DNA from: Sarocladium kiliense
Lineage: Eukaryota; Ascomycota; Sordariomycetes; Hypocreales; Sarocladiaceae
DNA length: 64,000 nt
Direction of reading: 5' to 3'
Assembly: GCA_030734395.1 (NCBI GenBank)
Contig: JAUZTG010000013.1
Location: 305,858 to 369,857, forward strand
The notes beneath the pieces were generated by a model that ran no database searches, was not told the DNA's origin, and was given only the letters and a program-made list of their open reading frames with translations. The translations under genes and the position numbers were made by a program. Positions 63,757 to 64,000 of this stretch are shown here, piece after piece (the stretch's first letter is position 1; every line of letters starts with the position of its first letter).

Positions 63757-64000
63757 ATGTCTTTGGCGTCGTACGAGGGTAGGGTGAATTTGGCCCTCGA
63801 AGCCATTCGGAAAGACCAGAATCTAAGCATACGGGCAGCAGCGACGATCTACAGCGTGTCTGATCGAACCATGCGCCGACGACGCGATGGCTCTTCCGCA
63901 CGACGCGATACCGTACCCAATTCAAGAAAGCTTACACAACTAGAAGAGGAAGCCATTGTTCAGCATGTGATCGAGTTATGCACGCGATCTTTCCCTCCTA
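63757..64000 (+). mobile_element. pogo/Fot1-type transposase, 5' part (runs off the window)
   Basis: 81 codons in frame to the window edge. The N-terminus reads MSLASYEGRVNLALEAIRKD, QNLSIRAAATIYSVSDRTMR, then RRRDGSSARRDTVPNSRKLT, a psq-type helix-turn-helix followed by the CENP-B-like DNA-binding start (LTQLEEEAIVQHVIELC). This is the standard beginning of Tc1/mariner-superfamily pogo transposases of moulds. The DDE catalytic part and the right end lie outside the window, so intactness cannot be judged. Confidence 0.8.

Noticed and set aside
1..64000. tRNA, rRNA or CRISPR features
   Set aside because: No cloverleaf arms with a GTTCRANNC box in the right setting, no rRNA-like sequence, and no regularly spaced repeats were seen; CRISPR is not expected in a eukaryote.

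Overview
The window is nuclear DNA from a filamentous ascomycete, most likely a Eurotiales-type mould of the Aspergillus/Penicillium kind. Genes are split by short introns (about 48-96 bp, GT..AG with CTRAY-like branch sites). The protein families are typical of moulds: several Zn2Cys6 regulators, MFS and APC permeases, a CYP65-like P450, NmrA-like proteins, ACR3 and a DUF3435 recombinase. I rebuilt exon structures by hand from splice sites, reading phase and family motifs; all of the multi-exon models listed as CDS keep frame.

Left part (1-24,500), ordinary accessory and housekeeping genes: the 3' end of an unknown gene; an NmrA-like NAD(P)-binding protein; a secreted polyamine-oxidase-type flavoenzyme; a sterol desaturase/fatty-acid hydroxylase; a PMCA-type calcium ATPase; two tail-to-tail Zn2Cys6 regulators (one Upc2-like, with a GC-AG intron inside its zinc cluster); a four-helix membrane protein; a type-B carboxylesterase; a methionine-permease-like transporter; and a fungal protein of unknown function.

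Middle part (24,500-35,400), a coherent catabolic cluster: an MFS permease and a Zn2Cys6 regulator share one promoter, followed by an SDR polyol/ketose dehydrogenase, a class II ketose-bisphosphate aldolase and a dihydroxyacetone-synthase-like transketolase. All three promoters of the cluster carry the same perfect 13-bp palindrome CCTCG-N3-CGAGG, which I propose is the operator of the cluster's regulator. The substrate is not evident; a polyol or ketose fits.

From 35,400 to 42,000 there are gene relics (an ankyrin-repeat remnant and a 3' fragment of the mitochondrial complex I gene for NDUFS7), an NmrA-like gene, an intact P450, and an alcohol/formaldehyde dehydrogenase gene whose 5' third is missing.

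Right part (42,000-64,000), apparently the left end of a Starship-type giant mobile element. The broken dehydrogenase stops about 20 bp from a TTAC-N7-A motif, and 370 bp further on a DUF3435 tyrosine recombinase ('captain') reads inward. Behind it lie loosely spaced genes and decaying genes: a tiny MADS-box-like protein, a broken BTB gene and a broken IFI6/IFI27-like gene. Then come an arsenic-resistance set (ACR3 arsenite efflux, a bZIP factor, a broken arsH, an Acr2-type arsenate reductase) and a phosphate set (Pho80-like cyclin, arrestin-like trafficking adaptor, PHO-4-type phosphate permease). Arsenate enters cells through phosphate carriers, so the two sets make sense together. The window ends inside a pogo/Fot1-type transposase. 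No right end of the element is visible.
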